This document shows positions 61,883 through 64,000 of a stretch of 64,000 bases of DNA, one piece after another (the first letter of the stretch is position 1; each line of letters starts with the position of its first letter). The stretch is from Terriglobia bacterium (GTDB taxonomy: Bacteria > Acidobacteriota > Terriglobia > Terriglobales > Acidobacteriaceae). The notes under the pieces were generated by a model that was not told the DNA's origin, searched no databases, and was given only the letters and a program-made list of their open reading frames with translations. The DNA lies in the NCBI GenBank assembly GCA_020072645.1, contig JAIQGK010000016.1, forward strand, positions 62,001-126,000. Reading direction: 5' to 3'. Both the position numbers and the translations under genes were made by a program.

Positions 61883-63064
61883 ATGCTGCGCTACTTTACT
61901 GCCGGAGAATCGCACGGAGAGGGCCTTGTGGCTTTCCTGTCCGGTGTGCCCGCAGGTCTGGGCATTGATCTGGCATTTCTCAACCGTGAACTCTGGCGTC
62001 GTCAGCAGGGCTTTGGCCGCGGCGGACGCATGAAGATTGAGACCGATAAGGCCCACATTCTCTCCGGTGTGCGTCACGGCAAGACGATTGGTTCGCCGAT
62101 TTCCATTCTGCTGGAGAATAAAGACTGGGCAAACTGGGAAGAGTCGCTGCCGGTGGAGTCCGGCGATCCTGATAAGCACAAGCGCGTCGCATCTCCGCGT
62201 CCCGGACACGCCGATCTTGCCGGCGCTCTGAAGTACAATTTTCCTGAAGCTCGATACATTTTGGAACGCGCTTCCGCTCGCGAATCCGCAGCGCGCGTCG
62301 CCATTGGCGCAATCGCCAAACTCCTATTGCGCGAGCTTGGCATGGAAGTGCTCAGCCACGTGATCGCCGTAGGCAAGGCCACTCTGGCGAACGCCGAAGT
62401 GCCATGGGAAAAACTTCAGGAGCTGCATGCCAAGCCGGAAGTTCTGCTGAACTGCGCAGATGCCGATTCCGAGCAGCGCATGAAAGCTGAAGTCGATCAC
62501 GCGCTGCGCACCGGAGACTCCATCGGCGGAGTCTTTGAGGTCGTCGCGCACAACGTACCTCCGGGCCTCGGTACCTTTGCCCAGTGGGACGAGCGCCTCG
62601 ACGGCAGGCTGGCCATGTCCGTAATGTCATTGCAGGCAGTAAAAGCCGTCGAGATCGGCACAGGCGTTGAGTCGGCGCTTTCATTCGGCTCTGCCGTCCA
62701 TGATGAAATTGGATACAACAAAAGCAGCGATGCGCACTTTACCGGCTTCACTCGCGCATCCAATCACGCGGGCGGAATTGAGGGCGGCATCTCCAACGGG
62801 CAAGACATTCTGGTGCGCGGCTATCTCAAGCCGATTTCAACTTTGCGGCGTCCGCTGGGCTCGGTGGATTTTGCCACGCGTGAGCCGGTCAAAGCCGCGT
62901 ATGAGCGCTCCGATGTCTGCGTGGTCCCGGCTGCCGGCGTTGCCGCTGAGGCCATGGTGGCGCTCACCCTGGCGCGCTGCGCGCTGGAAAAGTTTGGCGG
63001 CGATTCCATCGTCGAAACGCGGCGAAATTTTGCCGGCTATCAACAACAATTGCGGGAGTTCTAG
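61883..63064 (+). CDS. aroC: Chorismate synthase
   Basis: A 393-residue enzyme that makes chorismate from EPSP in the shikimate pathway and needs reduced FMN. Signatures: 'GESHGEGLVAFLSGVPAGL', 'RASARESAARVAIGAIAKLLL' and 'SNHAGGIEGGISNGQDI'. The start at 61883 (MLRYFTAGESHG) is the standard one; the frame upstream is open but unconserved. Confidence 0.97.
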   Translation: MLRYFTAGESHGEGLVAFLSGVPAGLGIDLAFLNRELWRRQQGFGRGGRMKIETDKAHILSGVRHGKTIGSPISILLENKDWANWEESLPVESGDPDKHKRVASPRPGHADLAGALKYNFPEARYILERASARESAARVAIGAIAKLLLRELGMEVLSHVIAVGKATLANAEVPWEKLQELHAKPEVLLNCADADSEQRMKAEVDHALRTGDSIGGVFEVVAHNVPPGLGTFAQWDERLDGRLAMSVMSLQAVKAVEIGTGVESALSFGSAVHDEIGYNKSSDAHFTGFTRASNHAGGIEGGISNGQDILVRGYLKPISTLRRPLGSVDFATREPVKAAYERSDVCVVPAAGVAAEAMVALTLARCALEKFGGDSIVETRRNFAGYQQQLREF

Positions 63065-63072
63065 CAGAACGA

Positions 63073-63585
63073 ATGATTTATCCAATCGTAGTCTATGGTG
63101 ATCCGGTGCTGGAAAGGCCTGCTGAACCGGTCACAGAATTTAATGCTGAGCTGAAGAAGCTGGTCGATGACATGTTTGAATCCATGTACGCGGCACACGG
63201 TGTTGGGCTGGCGGCGCCGCAGATTGGCATTGGCAAGCGCATCGCCGTCATTGACACCACATTCAAAGAAGATCCCAACGCCAAACTCGTTCTGGTGAAT
63301 CCGGAAGTTATTGGCCGTGAAGGCAAGCAGAACGGACAGGAAGGCTGCCTGAGCCTGCCTGATTTCCGTGAGAACGTCACGCGAGCCAACATCGTGACTG
63401 TCCGCGCGCAGGATGTAGAAGGGAACTGGTTTGAAAAGACCGGCGACGATCTGCTTGCCCGCGCCTTCCTGCATGAAATTGATCATCTGAATGGCAGGCT
63501 GTTTATCAGCCACGTGAGCGCGCTCAAGCGTGACCTGATCAAGCGCAAAATCAAAAAGCTGGTGCGCGCCGGCGAGTGGGCATGA
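63073..63585 (+). CDS. def: Peptide deformylase
   Basis: A 170-residue metalloenzyme that removes the N-formyl group from new proteins. Motifs: 'GVGLAAPQIG', 'EGCLSLP' and 'HEIDHL' with the metal ligands Cys, His, His. It starts 8 bases after aroC and overlaps fmt by 4 bases, the usual def-fmt pairing. Confidence 0.97.
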   Translation: MIYPIVVYGDPVLERPAEPVTEFNAELKKLVDDMFESMYAAHGVGLAAPQIGIGKRIAVIDTTFKEDPNAKLVLVNPEVIGREGKQNGQEGCLSLPDFRENVTRANIVTVRAQDVEGNWFEKTGDDLLARAFLHEIDHLNGRLFISHVSALKRDLIKRKIKKLVRAGEWA

Positions 63586-64000
63586 AGCTGGTTTTTTGCG
63601 GCACGCCGATGTTTGCCGTGCCGTCACTCGAGCGCCTGCACGCCGCCGGGTTCGAGATCCAACTTGTCGTCACGCAGCCCGACCGACCGCAGGGTCGTGG
63701 CATGGCGATGACCGCCCCGCCGGTCAAGCAGTCGGCTTTGAAGTTTGGTCTTCCGGTGATTCAGCCGGAAAAAATCAAGAAGAACGAAGAATTTCGCTCG
63801 CAGCTTGAGGCCTTGCAGCCCGACGCAATCATCGTCGTCGGCTACGGCAGAATCATTCCCCCGTGGATGCTGGAGCTGCCGCGCTACGGCAACATCAACG
63901 TGCATGCGTCTTTGCTGCCGAAGTACCGCGGAGCAGCGCCGGTGCAATGGGCCATCGCGCAGGGAGAAACCGTTTCCGGCGTCACCACCATGCTGTTGAA
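63582..64000 (+). CDS. fmt: Methionyl-tRNA formyltransferase (cut by window end)
   Basis: The first 139 residues of Fmt, which formylates initiator Met-tRNA. 'KLVFCGTPMFAVPSLERL' is the start, 'DAIIVVGYGRIIP' and the catalytic-loop region 'NVHASLLPKYRGAAPVQWAI' follow. The rest lies beyond position 64000. Confidence 0.95.
   Translation, partial: MKLVFCGTPMFAVPSLERLHAAGFEIQLVVTQPDRPQGRGMAMTAPPVKQSALKFGLPVIQPEKIKKNEEFRSQLEALQPDAIIVVGYGRIIPPWMLELPRYGNINVHASLLPKYRGAAPVQWAIAQGETVSGVTTMLL

Overview
The window looks like a chromosomal segment of a Gram-negative soil bacterium of the Acidobacteriota (Terriglobia-like). The lineage call is inference from gene content: two ABC permeases of the 'acidobacterial duplicated orphan permease' (ADOP) type without their own ATPase, a DUF3667 membrane protein, a homing-endonuclease-associated-repeat protein, a CYCXC-motif protein, M13 peptidase and RAYT/REP elements. 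Outer-membrane genes (tolQ-tolR-tolA-tolB-pal-cpoB, fabZ-lpxA, lpxI) show a diderm cell. No 16S gene is present.

Positions 1-23066 hold a lipopeptide-type biosynthetic cluster. A minus-strand pair (carrier protein; reductase-like/Cys-hydrolase fusion) faces a plus-strand operon: fatty acyl-AMP ligase with carrier, C-A-T NRPS with an apparently dead A domain, ADOP permease, cyclic-peptide-type ABC exporter and a CmlA-like di-iron beta-hydroxylase. That operon converges at a strong bidirectional terminator on a minus-strand operon: SAM-dependent enzyme, stand-alone A-T NRPS, mtnB, mtnD. Further right, a plus-strand group holds a KAS III-like enzyme, an alpha/beta hydrolase, a cupin, a YbaK-type tRNA editing protein and mtnC. 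Two AT-rich divergent regulatory regions (about 3020-3055 and 18959-19010) carry the same GTTCCA-N3-TGGAAC palindrome, which suggests one regulator for the whole set. My main hypothesis is that the SAM enzyme releases methylthioadenosine while making a cyclic or otherwise unusual amino acid, that MtnB/C/D recycle it, and that the YbaK protein protects tRNA from the product.

Positions 23100-33300 are mixed accessory genes: a phosphotriesterase-family hydrolase, a small 2Fe-2S protein, a GNAT-VOC-HAD-DoxX operon, a retropepsin-like protein, an ECF sigma/anti-sigma pair, an unknown protein and a cytochrome P450. Positions 33300-38700 are the Tol-Pal operon. Positions 38900-42500 hold DUF3667, a 42-residue membrane protein, a HEAR protein and a 273-bp tandem repeat array. 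Positions 42700-45400 are lipid A genes. Positions 45500-48100 are an unrecognised three-gene cassette. Positions 48700-54700 hold a frameshifted M13 peptidase, glmU, yvcK, a TPR protein and a CYCXC protein.

Positions 54700-64000 hold lepB followed by an AhpD-like gene with an in-frame TGA in a C-x-x-U motif and a SECIS-like hairpin, which makes it a probable selenoprotein. After these come a RAYT with REP palindromes, an ADOP permease, tRNA-Met(CAT) with two tandem copies of its 3' half, a DUF1059 protein, aroC, def and the start of fmt, which runs off the end.
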